A stretch of DNA of 64,000 nucleotides from Ichthyophis bannanicus. Its lineage: Eukaryota; Chordata; Amphibia; Gymnophiona; Ichthyophiidae. A model generated the notes under the pieces. It was given only the letters and a program-made list of their open reading frames with translations, was not told where the DNA came from and made no database searches. The stretch covers positions 1,356,351,834-1,356,415,833 of the forward strand of contig CM066033.1 in assembly GCA_033557465.1 (NCBI GenBank), in the 5' to 3' direction. Both the position numbers and the translations under genes were made by a program. This document shows positions 20,425 to 31,696 of this stretch, piece after piece; position 1 is the stretch's first letter, and each line of letters starts with the position of its first letter.

Positions 20425-21240
20425 TTCCTACCTCTCATGTTGTTTTCTAATAATTCAATCTGTCTATAAAGCATAAAACTATCCTTAAGCCCAGAAGCCA
20501 CCTGGCCCTCCAGCCTGTCGAGGCGCTGAGCAACAGGAATCAAAGATTCATCCACTCATCAAAACTTCTCAACAACTTGTTCAGAAAAAGACGCTGTCTA
20601 ATCCATAAAGCCCTGTAAAAACACAATGGTCTTAGAAACCTGATGCCTGATATCTAGTAGTGACACCTCCACTGCTGGGTCCTCCAGAGAGACAGAGGGG
20701 AACACAGGCCTTTGAACAGCCTTTACTTGAAATGTAGATGCCTCAGCGGGAACCCACAACAGGCCAATGGCAGAGGCTTTATTCACAGCCTTCTCAACAC
20801 CTATACAGGGAGAAAAACTCCCATCTAACACAACCAGTTTTTCCCCTGGATTCAGTAGAGGGGTTCTAGCTATAGGACTCAGAGATCCCATGTGGGTCTG
20901 AAGTGGGTGAGTCTTCCAATCCCATAGACGATGCAGACATAAACTGAACATGTCTATCCATTGGCCCATTCAGGGCCTTCGGTGTAAACATTGCAGTCAT
21001 AGGTACTGTTGATTTTAATTTCTGCTTGCTCTTCCATTTTTCTAATCCATGGGGCATTTCCAATGGCAGAACAGGGCCCCTCCTGCCCCGAATTGGCACC
21101 AAAGGGGACAAGCTCCCTTGGTCATGCGCCCCTTTGGGCGAATGACTGCGGACTGTGTCCATGGGCACAGAAAAGCTGCAACACTGTTTGTTATCTGCAA
21201 ATATATTATTTCAGAAATATTGTAAGGAGTCTTTGCTGAT
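20425..21240 (-). pseudogene. L1 ORF1 N-terminal region (inverted segment)
   Basis: Minus-strand stretches 21168-20866, 20969-20598 and 20555-20425 are proline/serine-rich, then become a heptad-like coiled coil (QVASGLKDSFMLYRQIELLE) ending in RGRNLLF. That is where an L1 ORF1 protein would enter its RNA-recognition domain. Frames are shifted relative to each other. The RNA-recognition part is mostly lost at the inversion point. Confidence 0.6.
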
Positions 21241-21249
21241 CCCATAGCC

Positions 21250-21620
21250 AGAGAAATAGTAATTTCGAGGCTTTTCTACGTCTCAACCCCTCTGGGAGCT
21301 TCCGTGGATGTGATGAATGTTTGGAAGTCCTGGTTGAGTTAACTGATTTCGTTGAAGCATCTAATGATTTGATTTCTATACGCTCCACTTTAATTGTTTC
21401 TTTTGGCACAAAAATGGATAAAATATCCATTTTGCAACTATCCTTTCATAAGAAGGATTCTCTTTTCTGTGGCCAAAAAATTATGATATTTCCTGATGTC
21501 TCAACAGACGCAGCTGCGGAGGAGGTCCTTCCTGCAGTTGAAGCCTCGTGTTTTGGTTGCAGGTGGGACCCTTCTTCTTGCGTTTCCCGTGCAAATGTTT
21601 TATTTCCATTGATAATATGA
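21250..21620 (+). pseudogene. L1 ORF1 C-terminal domain
   Basis: The open stretch 21321-21620 contains ELTDFVEASNDLISIRSTL and QKIMIFPDVSTDA. It resembles the end of the RNA-recognition domain and the C-terminal RNA-binding domain of L1 ORF1 proteins, which trimerise and coat L1 RNA. The frame runs into stops where the C-terminal domain would normally end, after a likely small shift near 21550. Confidence 0.6.
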
Positions 21621-21965
21621 GATATGTGTAAACAGACCCATACACAGACAGTGCTTACTAGTTTTTTGGATGGTAGATAGACTCGGACGCCAGGTAATTT
21701 TATCCCAGTTTTCTTTCTTTTCATATGGTTCATTATGCTATATATACTGTATGTGCCGGATATTTATGCTGTATGCAATATTTTGTTTGGTCTCCTCTCC
21801 AAGGTGCCTTAGTTCCCATAATGTGGGCTATATTTTGTGAAATAATATTTCTTTGTGTGTTCATTTATAATGATTTAGATGTATATATTTTTCAATGGTT
21901 CTGGGTATATGAGATGTACATTTAACATTGAATTCCTAATAAAAAAAATAAATTAAGAAAAAAAG

Positions 21966-23455
21966 AGCAGCAAATGTTTCAGATTGTCTTCACTGTCAGC
22001 CTGTATTGAGGTGTCATAAGCATAGCGAAGGTTGTTGAGTCTTCCACCAATCTTCACACCTCGGTTGTCTTCATACTGTCCTGCTTCTCTGATGATTTGT
22101 TCTGCATATAAATTAAAGAGGTAGGGGGAAAGAATGCAGTCTTGTTGAACACCTTTGCTGAATTTAAACCATTCTGTTTCTCTTGTGTTCCATTCAAACT
22201 GTTGCTTCTTGATCACTGTAAAGGTTGAGCAAGAGAATGATCAAGTGTTCTGGTAGATCCATGTTTCTTAATGTGACCGAGAGTTTCTCATGGTTTACAC
22301 AGTCAAAAACCTTGCTGTAGTCAATAAAACACATATAGATATCCTTTTGGTGTTCTTTTATCTTTTCATGGATCCATCTCACATCCGCAATGATATCTCT
22401 CATTCCTTGTCCTTTCCTGAACCCTGCTTGCACTTCAGGTAGTTCTTGTTCCAGGTATGGTTGTAGTCTCTGCTGAATAATCTTCAGTAGAATCTTGCTG
22501 GCATGTGGGATCAGAGCAATTATGCGATAATTTCCACAGTCAGTTGGATCACCTTTCCTCAATATTGGTATAAACACAGTTCTTTTCTAGTCAGTAGGCC
22601 ATGAGGTTGTCTTCCAAATTCTCTGGCAGATGCTTGTAAGTATGACAACAGCCACATCCAATTACTTTAAGACTTCAATGGGAATGCCATCAATACTTGG
22701 TGCTTTTTTCTTTGATAATGCTTTCAATGTTGTTTCAACTTCTTTCATCACCAATGGTTCCTGATCAGAAGGTACAGATCCTCCAGTTGTTTGGACCACT
22801 TGATATTTATGGCATAATGACTCTTTATTATTCTTTCCAACTTTTCTTGATCTTCTCAGCATCATTCAACATGGATTCTTAAGCATCTTGTAGCATTACA
22901 GTTAGAGACTGGAATTTTCTCTTTAATTCTCGTTGCTTTAGGAAAGCTGATCTTGTTTTTCCTCTAATAGTTTTCTTGCATGCCTCATTGTAGTACTTCT
23001 CTTGTCTTGCTGTATGATGGAAATCTCTGTTGAGTTCTGCTATTGCCTCTCTTTCTCCTCTGGCTTTAGCTTCTCTGCGTTTCTGGGCAATTTTCAGAGT
23101 TTCTTCGGTCATCCATTTTGGCCGTTTTTGTTTTTTCACCTTTTTGTAGTGATTTCTCACTTTCTTCCAACACAACCTTCTTGATGTCATCCCATAACTC
23201 TTCTGGAGCTCTGTCATTTGTATCTAAAGCAGCAATCTATTATGCACACAGTCTTTAAATTCAGGTGGTAGATTTTCAAGGTCATATTTTACTGCATTCA
23301 TGAGTTGCTTGTTCTTTTTCACCTTTAGCTTGAGTTTGCATACTAGTAGTTGGGGATCTGTACCACAGTAGGCTCCAGGTTTTTTCTTTGTTGATGTTAT
23401 TGAGTTTTTCCAACATTGACTTCCACAAATGTAGTCAATTTGATTTTTGTACAAT
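21966..23455 (-). pseudogene. RTE/BovB-like reverse transcriptase core
   Basis: Minus-strand pieces in order: YKNQIDYICGSQCWKNSI with AYCGTDPQLLVCKLKLKVKK (23454-23224, end of the endonuclease), MTEETLKIAQKRREAK (23217-22879, connector), and ALSKKKAPSIDGIPIEVLK (22720-22662). Next come FIPILRKGDPTDCGNYRIIA, PEVQAGFRKGQGMRDII and CFIDYSKVFDCVNHEKL (22577-22194). The last piece is FSKGVQQDCILSPYLFNLYAEQII and LRYAYDTSIQAD (22216-21966). The normally YADD motif reads YAYD, losing one catalytic aspartate, and there are several shifts and stops. It is inactive. Its family is RTE, closest in style to BovB. Confidence 0.85.
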
Positions 23456-23590
23456 CCATTTATTTATTTTTATTTAACATTTCTTATATACCGCCTTTCA
23501 TGATATCAGGCGGTTTACATTGAACAAACTGAAATTACATTGAACAGGGCATTATAACTTGGAGATAACTATTTCACAGGGAACATTGGG
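23456..23590 (-). mobile_element. Short L2-tailed repeat inserted in the BovB-like LINE
   Basis: On the plus strand: TTTATTTATTTTTATTTAAC, ATATACCGCCTTTCATGATA, GGCGGTTTACATTGAAC, then TTGAACAGGGCATTATAAC. It is close to the repeat at 11818-11960. It interrupts the endonuclease C-terminus just upstream (minus sense) of YKNQIDYI. Confidence 0.7.
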
Positions 23591-23719
23591 TGAAGTCCAT
23601 GTATACAGTCACCACTTTGGGGCTTGTTTACTAAACTGCGGTAATGTCATTTCGCGGTAAAGGTAGAGATGCCCATATAAAGGAGTGGGCGGGGCAGCAG
23701 TAAAGCTGTGTGTCAGATA

Positions 23720-23880
23720 AGGCACGTTAGAAGGCGCGTTATAAGGCACCGTAGAAGGCACGTGTCTACGTGCCTTACGTGCCTTATAAAGTGCCTTATA
23801 ACCCGCTGTATAAGGGGCGTTATAAGGCGCCTTGTACTGTGCCTAATTAGGAGCCTTGCAACATATTTTAAGGAGTGTTG
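23720..23880. repeat. Palindrome array near the E5 end
   Basis: Dense copies of AAGGCRC and GTGCCTTA occur here, including TACGTGCCTTACGTGCCTTA and GGCGTTATAAGGCGCC. This is the E5 counterpart of the arrays in E1, E2, E4 and E7, about 100 bases inside the terminus. Confidence 0.65.
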
Positions 23881-24059
23881 ATAACTGTGGAGAGGGTACT
23901 GTGGCTGGCAGCACAGTACTATGCCTAATTAGGAGCCTTGTAACGTATTTTAAGGAGTGTTGATAGCTGTGGAGAGGGATCTGTGGCTGGCAGCACAGAT
24001 CTGCAAAGATATGACTGTAACAGGCAAGCAAAATATCTGCCCTGGACAGGAGGGAACAA

Positions 24060-24125
24060 CAAGGATTTGAACCCATGACCTCTGCCTCCACAATCATCAA
24101 CATAACCAGTGGGTTACAGCTCTAT
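24060..24125 (-). other. tRNA-like module of E5
   Basis: Plus-strand AAGGATTTGAACCCATGACC is the complement of a B-box, and AACCAGTGGGTTACAGCTC is the complement of an A-box. It corresponds to E1's module at 4423-4486. Confidence 0.55.
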
Positions 24126-24872
24126 AGTATCTAACACACTGCTGGCTGGTTACAAAAAGACTTCAGGTGACCACACAAGCTGTCTGCTGTGGTTATCAGG
24201 ATAGAGTAGACCCACCCATACCCATGATGCACTGCACATGCAGATCAGCAGCCTATGTCTGATCACAAGATGGGGTATGTGCCACTATAGCACCCCGGCC
24301 TGGTAGGGGGAGCTGACCGTGTGTGTTACTGGCACAGAGTAGCTACAGACCGTGACAGCATGCGGTTCCTGTGCTCACCCTGAGGGTGAAGTGGGGGGGC
24401 CCAGCACCAGGTCCGCAGCACATGGGATGGCTAAAATAGGCTGTACTTCAGGTCCTCATCAGTGTCAGTGTGTGATAGGTAGTCCTTGTAGACACACCTA
24501 GGATAGACCTGTGTCCATCCGTATTCCCCAGTCATGTCTAGCCCTTGTGGACTATGATGCACCCAGAATAGTGCATATCCTGTGTGGGTGCCATGGTCAC
24601 AGAATACGTGAAGGGTGGTATACAGACCCTAAAGCGGATTAGATGAGCACCACCCAACCCGCCCCTGTGGGTCAGGGTGGGGACAGGATCCCCCACCAAC
24701 AGATCCACAGTCTACCTCCCTGCAATGGTGGCAGTAGAGGGGACCATCAAACCCAGTCTTGCTGGGGAACAGATACCCTACAGGGCAGGCAATGCAGATC
24801 TGTATGCATCCATAAGGCAATGGCAGACAGACAGTAGGCCTGGAGATGCTCAGCTGCCCCCCACCACTATCT

Positions 24873-25750
24873 ATATAGTGGTCACTTTTTTGAGCTCATA
24901 TAACAATATAACGTATCATTAATTTTTCAGCTCAATCATAACATAGGAGTTCTGTGCGATATTCAGTAATGCAATGCCTAAACTTAGAAACCATCTATCT
25001 GGATGCACCAAGGTCTCAGACTTATATGAGGCTTAAATCAGCCAGACTTGCTGGAATGAAAAAATGCCTTCTTTCGCATCAACGACCTTAATTTGTCATG
25101 CATCCATCTGATGTTTTTTTCTTATTTTTTTGTTGTTTAATTTCTTCTAATCTTTTCTAACTAATGGTCAATCACAGTTGTATGATTCTTCTAATATATT
25201 ATCTCCCATTCACTCTCATAATTTCAGCAAACTCTATCCACAATAATAGAGTAAATTTTCTCAGAAGATAATGCTTATCTGTGAGTTATGTCCTTATCTG
25301 TGGTTTTATCGTAGTCTGTGTGGTATCGCCATACTATAAGAGTTCCCCATCATAGTCCACAAGGGAACTCTTATAGTATGGCGATACCACACAGACTACG
25401 ATAAAACCACAGATAAGGACATAACTCACAGATAAGCATTATCTTCTGAGAAAATTTACTCTATTATTGTGGATAGAGTTTGCTGAAATTATGAGAGTGA
25501 ATGGGAGATAATATATTAGAAGAATCATACAACTGTGATTGACCATTAGTTAGAAAAGATTAGAAGAAATTAAACAACAAAAAAATAAGAAAAAAACATC
25601 AGATGGATGCATGACTAATTAAGGTCGTTGATGCGAAAGAAGGCATTTTTTCATTCCAGCAAGTCTGGCTGATTTAAGCCTCATATAAGTCTGAGACCTT
25701 GGTGCATCCAGATAGATGGTTTCTAAGTTTAGGCATTGCATTACTGAATA
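24873..25750. mobile_element. Fold-back element with 14-bp target duplication
   Basis: CCCCACCACTATCT at 24859-24872 is repeated at 25751-25764 around this 878-bp insertion. Uninterrupted family copies (47707-47720 in E3) have this stretch once. The insertion has about 87 bases of non-repeated sequence (24873-24959), then two arms of about 388 bases (24960-25347 and 25363-25750) around a 15-base loop. By eye the arms differ at one position (25090s versus 25610s, T/A). No frame or known terminus is recognisable. A 14-bp duplication fits target-primed (LINE- or Penelope-type) integration better than a cut-and-paste transposon. Confidence 0.85.
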
Positions 25751-27039
25751 CCCCACCACTATCTGACATTCTCCAGCCGCTGCACCCTGCAAGGTGTTCC
25801 AGTCATACACATACTAACTACAGACAGTCTGCTAGCTAGTCCATAGTGCATGTTTCTGGAAGGGATGTGAGCACACACACCGAGCATCTAAGTCAGTGAT
25901 TGGGCCCCAGAAAAAAGAACCCATAAATATTACTTGAAAGAAATACTATATAGCACTATGGGGGAACCTGGCCATGCCGTGGTCACTGCTCAGTCAGGGT
26001 GAGAGTAACCCCCCTGCAGGACATGCTGTGGCGACCCTGTCCGTGCAAATTGTGGCCGGGCACTACAATGTCCGAGCCATTGCCCTATGCCCTGTGCAGA
26101 TGCATCCAGGCCAGGCCACCCTGTCCAGGTTATACCCACGGTACCTTGCTCCTCATTATGCACATTGGCAGGCTTACACTGGCAACAGTGCAAGCAGTGT
26201 GGGCTGAGGAAGGTGTTGGCAGACACCACACACTGGATAGACAGACACACACTCCCACACCTATGCCAGCATTGTGCAACTATAGAGGCTCTTGGCAGCC
26301 CTGGCCAACGCACCAGTCCTGGGCACAGTGCAGGCATGGCTATGGTATGCAATACTGTTGGGGTCAATCCCCAGGGTGGCAAACACTGTCAGACACCAGA
26401 CCTGAAACACACTCCACAGACATCAGAGAGGTTGGTATGATACAGCTCAATGAGCAGATTGTGCTTAACTTAGGAATTGCTATCTGCCAGTAATCACAGC
26501 AACCTCTTGATATATGTGTACCATATTCTCAGGTTTAGGGTGGCATTGCAAGGGTATGTAAGTGCTAGTATTGGGAGATGCATACAGGGCCCAAAATCCT
26601 GCCTCTCCAGGAGGCTTTGGATACTGGAGCCTGTGGGTGCAGGTGTGTCTGCCCCTTTTGGCCGCTGCTGTAGGGCAGAGGTTCACAACTCCATTCCTGG
26701 TGGGCCAAACACTGTTCGGATTTTCATGCTGTCCCTAATGAATATGCATGAGATACATCTGCATACCATGGTTGCGGCACATAGAAGTGCAGCACAGACA
26801 TCTGTATTAGAGACAGCATGACACCTGAATGGTGTTTGGCCCTCCAGGACTGCAGTTGGGAAACTCTGCTCTAGGTATTGCGCATGTTTATGGTGTCTGT
26901 GCTCTGTAGGGTAAAATATAGGCGTTTAAGGCATGTTTATGTTATCTGTTTATGTTATCTGCAATAAAGGTTCCGTCTTTATTACCATGGTTTAGTAGTG
27001 GTTAAAATATGAGGACTGGGTTGGCAGGAGCCAAAGCTG

Positions 27040-27110
27040 GGACTTGAACCTATGACCTTCTGCTTCTGAACACACTGGCTATGTGTACTGCACCACCATG
27101 TTGCCACAGA
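27040..27110 (-). other. tRNA-like module of E5, second
   Basis: Plus-strand CTGGGACTTGAACCTATGACC and TACTGCACCACC are complements of a B-box and of the GTGGTGCAG start. It is the counterpart of the modules at 2007-2074 and 2466-2530 in E1. Confidence 0.5.
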
Positions 27111-28262
27111 GATAGTGCAGTCCCTGGGGATACCATGACTGTTTGTCAGACAGGGCCTGTCTGTTGCAATGCATGGCACCCACCTACACAGGGCTAGGCC
27201 ATGGTCTGCTGTGGGAATTTGCCACTGCCCCCTCCACCGCCAGTACCCCTCTGCCACCATGCTGACATGCCCTTCTGCTGGCGGTGCTGGTGGTGCGCAG
27301 TCGCAGGCCATCGAGTGTGCCAGTAGGCGGCTGCCTATGGTGCGGGTTCTGGGGTAGGGGTGCCCGCATAGATGTCCACGCTTCCCCCCAGCATCACCTG
27401 CCAATGTTCTGTGCCCTTGGGGGTACCTGCTGGGTACTATCCCCTGTGACACTGTGGGAAACACACTCGTGCCCATGTTGGGCCCTCATCAGTTGCTGTC
27501 TGCCTGCTCTATTGTTTCAGCATTCCTATGGGCCATCTAGGCATCACCCTGGACCACACTGTGGCCCAGCTGCACCACAGCATGTGCCGCCTGCTGTTGC
27601 GGAACATGTGCATGCCATAGAAAACCTGTCCAATAACAAGGGGAAACCGTGATCAGCGCTATTTCCCTGTGGGATCATTCACCTTGTATTTATTTATTTA
27701 TTCTTCTTGTATGGGGACAGAGCATAGACCCTTCCAAAATTAATATTTTATTTATTTATTTATTTAGTATTTCTTTTATACCGCGCTATTGACATCAGTG
27801 CGGTTTACATCAAAACATAACATATGCATTTCAGGGTCACTGAGATGCATTTACATTTGAACAGGGATTGGAAACTTGGATAACAGGGTAAATTAACAAG
27901 AGTTATACAATAAGTATCTACATTATATACATCATGAGGGTAATTTATTGTCGGGACTAAGCCGGGAAGTATCTGATTAATAGGTGATGTTTTAGGGCCT
28001 TTCTAAGTTGGGTTAGGTCTGTAATAGCTCTGGTGTCGGGGGGGGGGGGGAGGGAGTTCCAGGCTTTTGGGGCATAGAAGCAGAAGGCTCTGTTGGTTGT
28101 TTACTTTTTGCATCTTGTTGATTCTTTCGGGATTGTTAAAGTGTTTACTGCTACGGATTTTCTACTTCTAATAGGAGCTGAGGTATGTATCAATTCAGTG
28201 ATGGTTATGGGGGACTGATTGTTTAGGGCTTTGAAGGTCATGATGATATTCTTATATAGGGT

Positions 28263-28748
28263 TCAAGCTTGGAGAGGTAACCAGTGGAGCCTTTTCAGGA
28301 TTGGTGTGATGTGGTCGGTCTTCAATATTCCTTCTAGCACCCTGGCTGATGTGTTCATTGCCAGTTGAAGAGGGTTTAGAGTTGCTTGTGGGAGACCGTA
28401 TAGGATTGCGTTTGCAAAGTCGATGTGGGGCATCACCAGAGCTTGGTAGATTGTTCGGAAGTCTGTATACTCAAGCAGTGGTCGTAAGTGACGAAGAGTC
28501 CTTATCTTGTGGTAGATTGATTTTGTTGTGTTTTTTATATGTGCCTTCATGTCCATTTTATGGTCGAGGGTGATGCCTAGGTATCTGATGGTAGATTTGG
28601 CTGTTAGTTCTGTGCCATTTACCTTTAGTGTGGGTGGGGGTGCGAAGTCCTGGTTCTTCGTTATGAACATTACATCAGTCTTGCTGTCGTTGATTCTCAA
28701 GTTCTGTGTGAGGAGCCATTCCACAACTGCGTTGAAGCAGTTTATCAT
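28263..28748 (-). pseudogene. L2-like LINE reverse transcriptase C-terminus
   Basis: This 161-codon stretch contains LRINDSKTDVMFI, STIRYLGITLDHKMDMKAHI, HLRPLLEYTDFRTIYQALV, FANAILYGLP and LQLAMNTSARVL, ending with HITPILKRLHWLP. That is the thumb and C-terminal region of the polymerase. It overlaps the upstream 620-codon frame but lies in a different phase, because of a shift near 28740. One or two sequencing or mutational indels separate it from an intact protein. Confidence 0.85.
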
Positions 28749-30537
28749 GCGGGGTAAAATCAGGTTGGTCTGTCATGAAAGGCATATAAAGGAGAATGTC
28801 ATCAGCATATGCTAAGCAGGATACATTGAAGGAGCGAATTAGGTTACAAATGGGTTGAATGTAAATATTAAACAATAGTGCAGATAGTGAAGATCCTTGA
28901 GGTACTCCTTGGTGCTGTAGAAATGGGACAGATGTTATGGTTCCAAGTCTAATTTGTTGCCATCTGTTGGAAAGGTAGTATTTACACCAACTCAGTGCTG
29001 AACCTTGGATACCTTTTTCTTCAAGGCGTTCAATAAGGATCTGGTGACTCATAGAGTCAAATGCAGCTGAGATGTCCATGAATATGAGGACAAAGCCTTG
29101 TCTGGTGTTGTCTATGCCGGTAATTATGGTGTTGAAGAGGGTGACTAGTAGAGTTTCCACACTGTGCGCTTCCCTGAAACCATGTTGAGAAGGGTCTAGG
29201 GAGGCTTCAGTGTCAATGTGTTGCTGAATTTGGTGTTGCACTACCTTTTCAATTATTTTGGCTAGTAGGGGGATGCTGGATATCGGTCTGTATGATTCGA
29301 CCTTTAGCGGATCCAGTTTATTGTTCTTCAGCAATGGTCTGATGGAGGTATGCTTTAGACTTTGTGGGAATGTTCCTTTTGTAAACGATTGTTCCAGGAT
29401 TTTATTTAAGGAGGGGCTTAGTTCGCTGCGGAACTCTCTAATCCAAGATGCTGTGCAAGGATCATTTGGTGCAGTGGTAGCATTGATGGAGGTGATGATG
29501 TTTTCAATCTCTTTGGGTGAAAATGTGTTGAATTTGGTCAGTGGGGATGGATGCGGCGTTTTGGGTGGTTGGGAGAGTCTAGCTGGATTGGAGTATTTGG
29601 CCGTCTGTATCATTTTAGATTTTAGGTAATTAGCATAGTCCTGGGGTTGGATTGCATATGTTTGTTCTGGGGTTGGTTCTCGTGCTAGCATCTTTACTAT
29701 GTTGAATAAGTCGTGGTGCTTGCTTATTGATCGCATCAGGAGGTCTGTGTGGAACTGCTTTCTTCTCTCTGCTATTTCTTGGCGATGCTTCTCTAAGTGT
29801 GAGCAGTATATTGTGTGTGCTTTTATGGAGCGGGACTGATGCGAACATCGCTCGAGTTTTCTTAGATGGAGAAGTGATGAGTGCAATTCGTTCGAGTACC
29901 ATGCTACATGTGTACGGTTCATGGTTCTTCTGTTTGTGTTGGGGAGTTGTGAGCTAGTTCTGAGGGTGTCATTCCAGGTGTTGATCAGATTGTCGAGATT
30001 GGAGTCTGAGGAGCTTAGGTGAGGAAGGACTTTCTTTAGTATCTCATCTTTGTTGAAGGAGAGAAATCTTCTCACTGGTGGCTTGGGAGGGATGGAGTTG
30101 GTGTTTTGATTGTTAGGATAGGTGGGTAATTGGAATCTGATCAAGCTGTGGTCAGACCATGGTACTGGTGTTATAGTTATTGCGAGGTCGTAGTTTGCTT
30201 CCATGATGGATCGAGGGGCGAATATTAGGTCCAGAGTATTTCCCTTCACATGTGTTGGTGCTCTGACTATCTGACTGAGTCCGAGGTCAGCAAGTGCTTC
30301 GAGAAACGCTGAGGTTTGTGAATCTTGTAGAGTTGGGAGATTGAAATCACCCATTAGCCAGCTTGGTGATCGAGATTTGTCCGTGTTGCAGGCGAGGTCT
30401 ATTATGGTTGATAGGTCTTCTGTCGAAGTTGTCGGGGATCTGTAAACTAGATTGATTGAACAAGTGTCATTGGAGAAAGATAACATGTTGAGATGGGTTG
30501 TATTGGTGGTGGTGCTCAGCTGAAAATTGAAGTTCAT
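28675..30537 (-). pseudogene. L2-like LINE endonuclease C-half plus reverse transcriptase
   Basis: This is a single 620-codon frame. The endonuclease half has VYRSPTTSTEDL, SWLMGDFNLPTL, THVKGNTLDLIFAP and PVPWSDHSLIRFQ (residues ~30-160). The polymerase has TSIRPLLKNNKLDPLK, SYRPISSIPLLAKIIEKVV, SQHGFREAHSVETL, and FMDISAAFDSMSHQIL with the first catalytic aspartate. It also has QGVPQGSSLSALLFNIY and YADDILLY with the other two near residue 590. The frame has no internal stop, so the copy is young. It is broken only at its two ends by frameshifts. In a live element it would nick DNA and copy its own RNA at the target. Confidence 0.88.
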
Positions 30538-30781
30538 TTTTCACAAGGATGAGTACTCCACCTCCTCTTTGGTTGGGTCTATGGCATGTATGGAGTGAGA
30601 AATTAGGGGGTAACATCTGGTTGATAATGACGTTGTCGCAGTCTGACAACCAGGTTTCTGTAACCAACAGGATGTCAAGGTTGTAGTGGTTTATTAGGTC
30701 GGTGATCACTGGCCATTTTTTGCGGGTTGATCTGGCATTGATGAGGGCGCATTTCAATGGTCTTCGGTGATGGTGTTTCAC
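30467..30781 (-). pseudogene. L2-like LINE endonuclease N-terminus
   Basis: This 104-codon stretch has [29 protein letters not shown] and RGGGVLILVKNEL, the first motifs of an APE-type endonuclease. It overlaps the 620-codon frame by about 70 bases in another phase. A single shift around 30500 separates the two. Confidence 0.85.
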
Positions 30782-30968
30782 TACCAGAGGCTTTTTGATG
30801 TGTTGGAGGGCAAGATGGATCAGATGGGGATGATTTGGAAGGATCCTTTTCTTGGAGCTTTCTCGTTAGTGTTTTTTGATGTTTCCCATTCATATCACTA
30901 TTGGCCAGCTTGGTTATGTTTGTTTTACATTTTGTTCAGGTCATTTTCAGTGTTTATTTGGCCTTTTG

Positions 30969-31590
30969 AATACCTTGAATATTGTGTGCAATTCTGGTCG
31001 CCGTATCTTAAAAAGGATATAGTGATTTTAGAAAAGGTTCAGAGAAGAGCCACCAAAATGGTAAAGGGGATGGAAGGATACTCCTATGAAGAAAGGCTAA
31101 AAAGGTTAGGGCTCTTTAACCTGGAAAAGAGACGGCTGAGGGGAGATATGATAGAAGTCTATAAATTAATGAATGGAGTGGAACGGGTAAACGTAGATCG
31201 ATTGTTTACGTTATCAGAATATAGAAAGACTAGGGGACATGCAATGAAGCTACAGGGTAAACTATTTAAGACTAATAAAAGAAAATATTTTTTCACTCAA
31301 CGTGTAATCAAACTCTGGAATTTGTTACCGGAGGATGTAGTAAAGGCTGTTAGTGCAGCTGGGTTTAAAAAAGGTTTGGACAAGTTCCTGGAGGAAAGGT
31401 CCATAAACCATTATTAAGAAGTTACCGAAGATATCAATGCTTGACCCAGTACAAGCTTTGTGGAACTTGTGTCTCTTGGGGAAACTGCTAGGTACATATG
31501 ACCTAGATTGGCCACTGTTGGAAACAGAATACTGGGCTTGATGGACCTTGGTCTGACCCAGTATAGCATATCTTATGTTCTTATGTTCTT
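30969..31590 (+). mobile_element. CR1 LINE 3' fragment inside E5
   Basis: It begins within the conserved [16 protein letters not shown] region and ends at the terminal TTATGTTCTTATGTTCTT. CTTTTG occurs at both junctions (30963-30968 and 31588-31593). Removing the fragment rejoins E5 sequence matching E3 around 49430-49450. It is a 5'-truncated copy. Confidence 0.85.
30980..31417 (+). pseudogene. CR1 C-terminal region
   Basis: The open frame reads [73 protein letters not shown] and [17 protein letters not shown] to its natural stop. It is intact over about 145 codons, unlike the copy at 16843-17317, but lacks all catalytic domains. Confidence 0.85.
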
Positions 31591-31696
31591 TTGTTTTGTG
31601 CACATGTATCACAGTTATCACTTTATGTAGGTTTTCCTGGCTTTGCTGTATATTGCTGACTGAAATGGTTTCTTTCTCCTGCAATTGTGTGCTAAC

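Larger units (their letters stand above)
20425..21965 (+). mobile_element. L1 ORF1-type insertion with inverted 5' part
   Basis: The right part (21250-21620, plus) reads like the C-terminal half of an L1 ORF1 protein: IRSTLIVSF, SFHKKDSLFCGQKIMIFPDV. It is followed by a 3' UTR and an A-rich tail at 21940-21965 (CCTAATAAAAAAAATAAAT). The left part (20425-21240) reads on the minus strand as the N-terminal region and coiled coil (RLDRLEGQVASGLKDSFML, LENNMRGRNLLF). An inverted 5' segment with a direct 3' segment is the signature of twin priming. No ORF2 is seen, so it may be a half-L1 (ORF1-only) type. It interrupts the BovB-like frame. Confidence 0.7.
27740..30800 (-). mobile_element. Nearly full-length L2-like LINE inside E5
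   Basis: The 3' end on the plus strand is TTTATTTATTTATTTAG, TATACCGCGCTATTG and GTGCGGTTTACATC from 27740. The coding part spans 28263-30781 on the minus strand with endonuclease and reverse transcriptase. It is the best-preserved LINE in the window and interrupts the E5 hairpin. A G-run lies in its 3' UTR at 28039-28051. Confidence 0.85.

Noticed and set aside
24960..25750. CRISPR-like or terminator-like interpretation of the large palindrome
   Set aside because: It is a single 388-base inverted repeat with a target duplication, in a vertebrate genome full of LINEs and SINEs.
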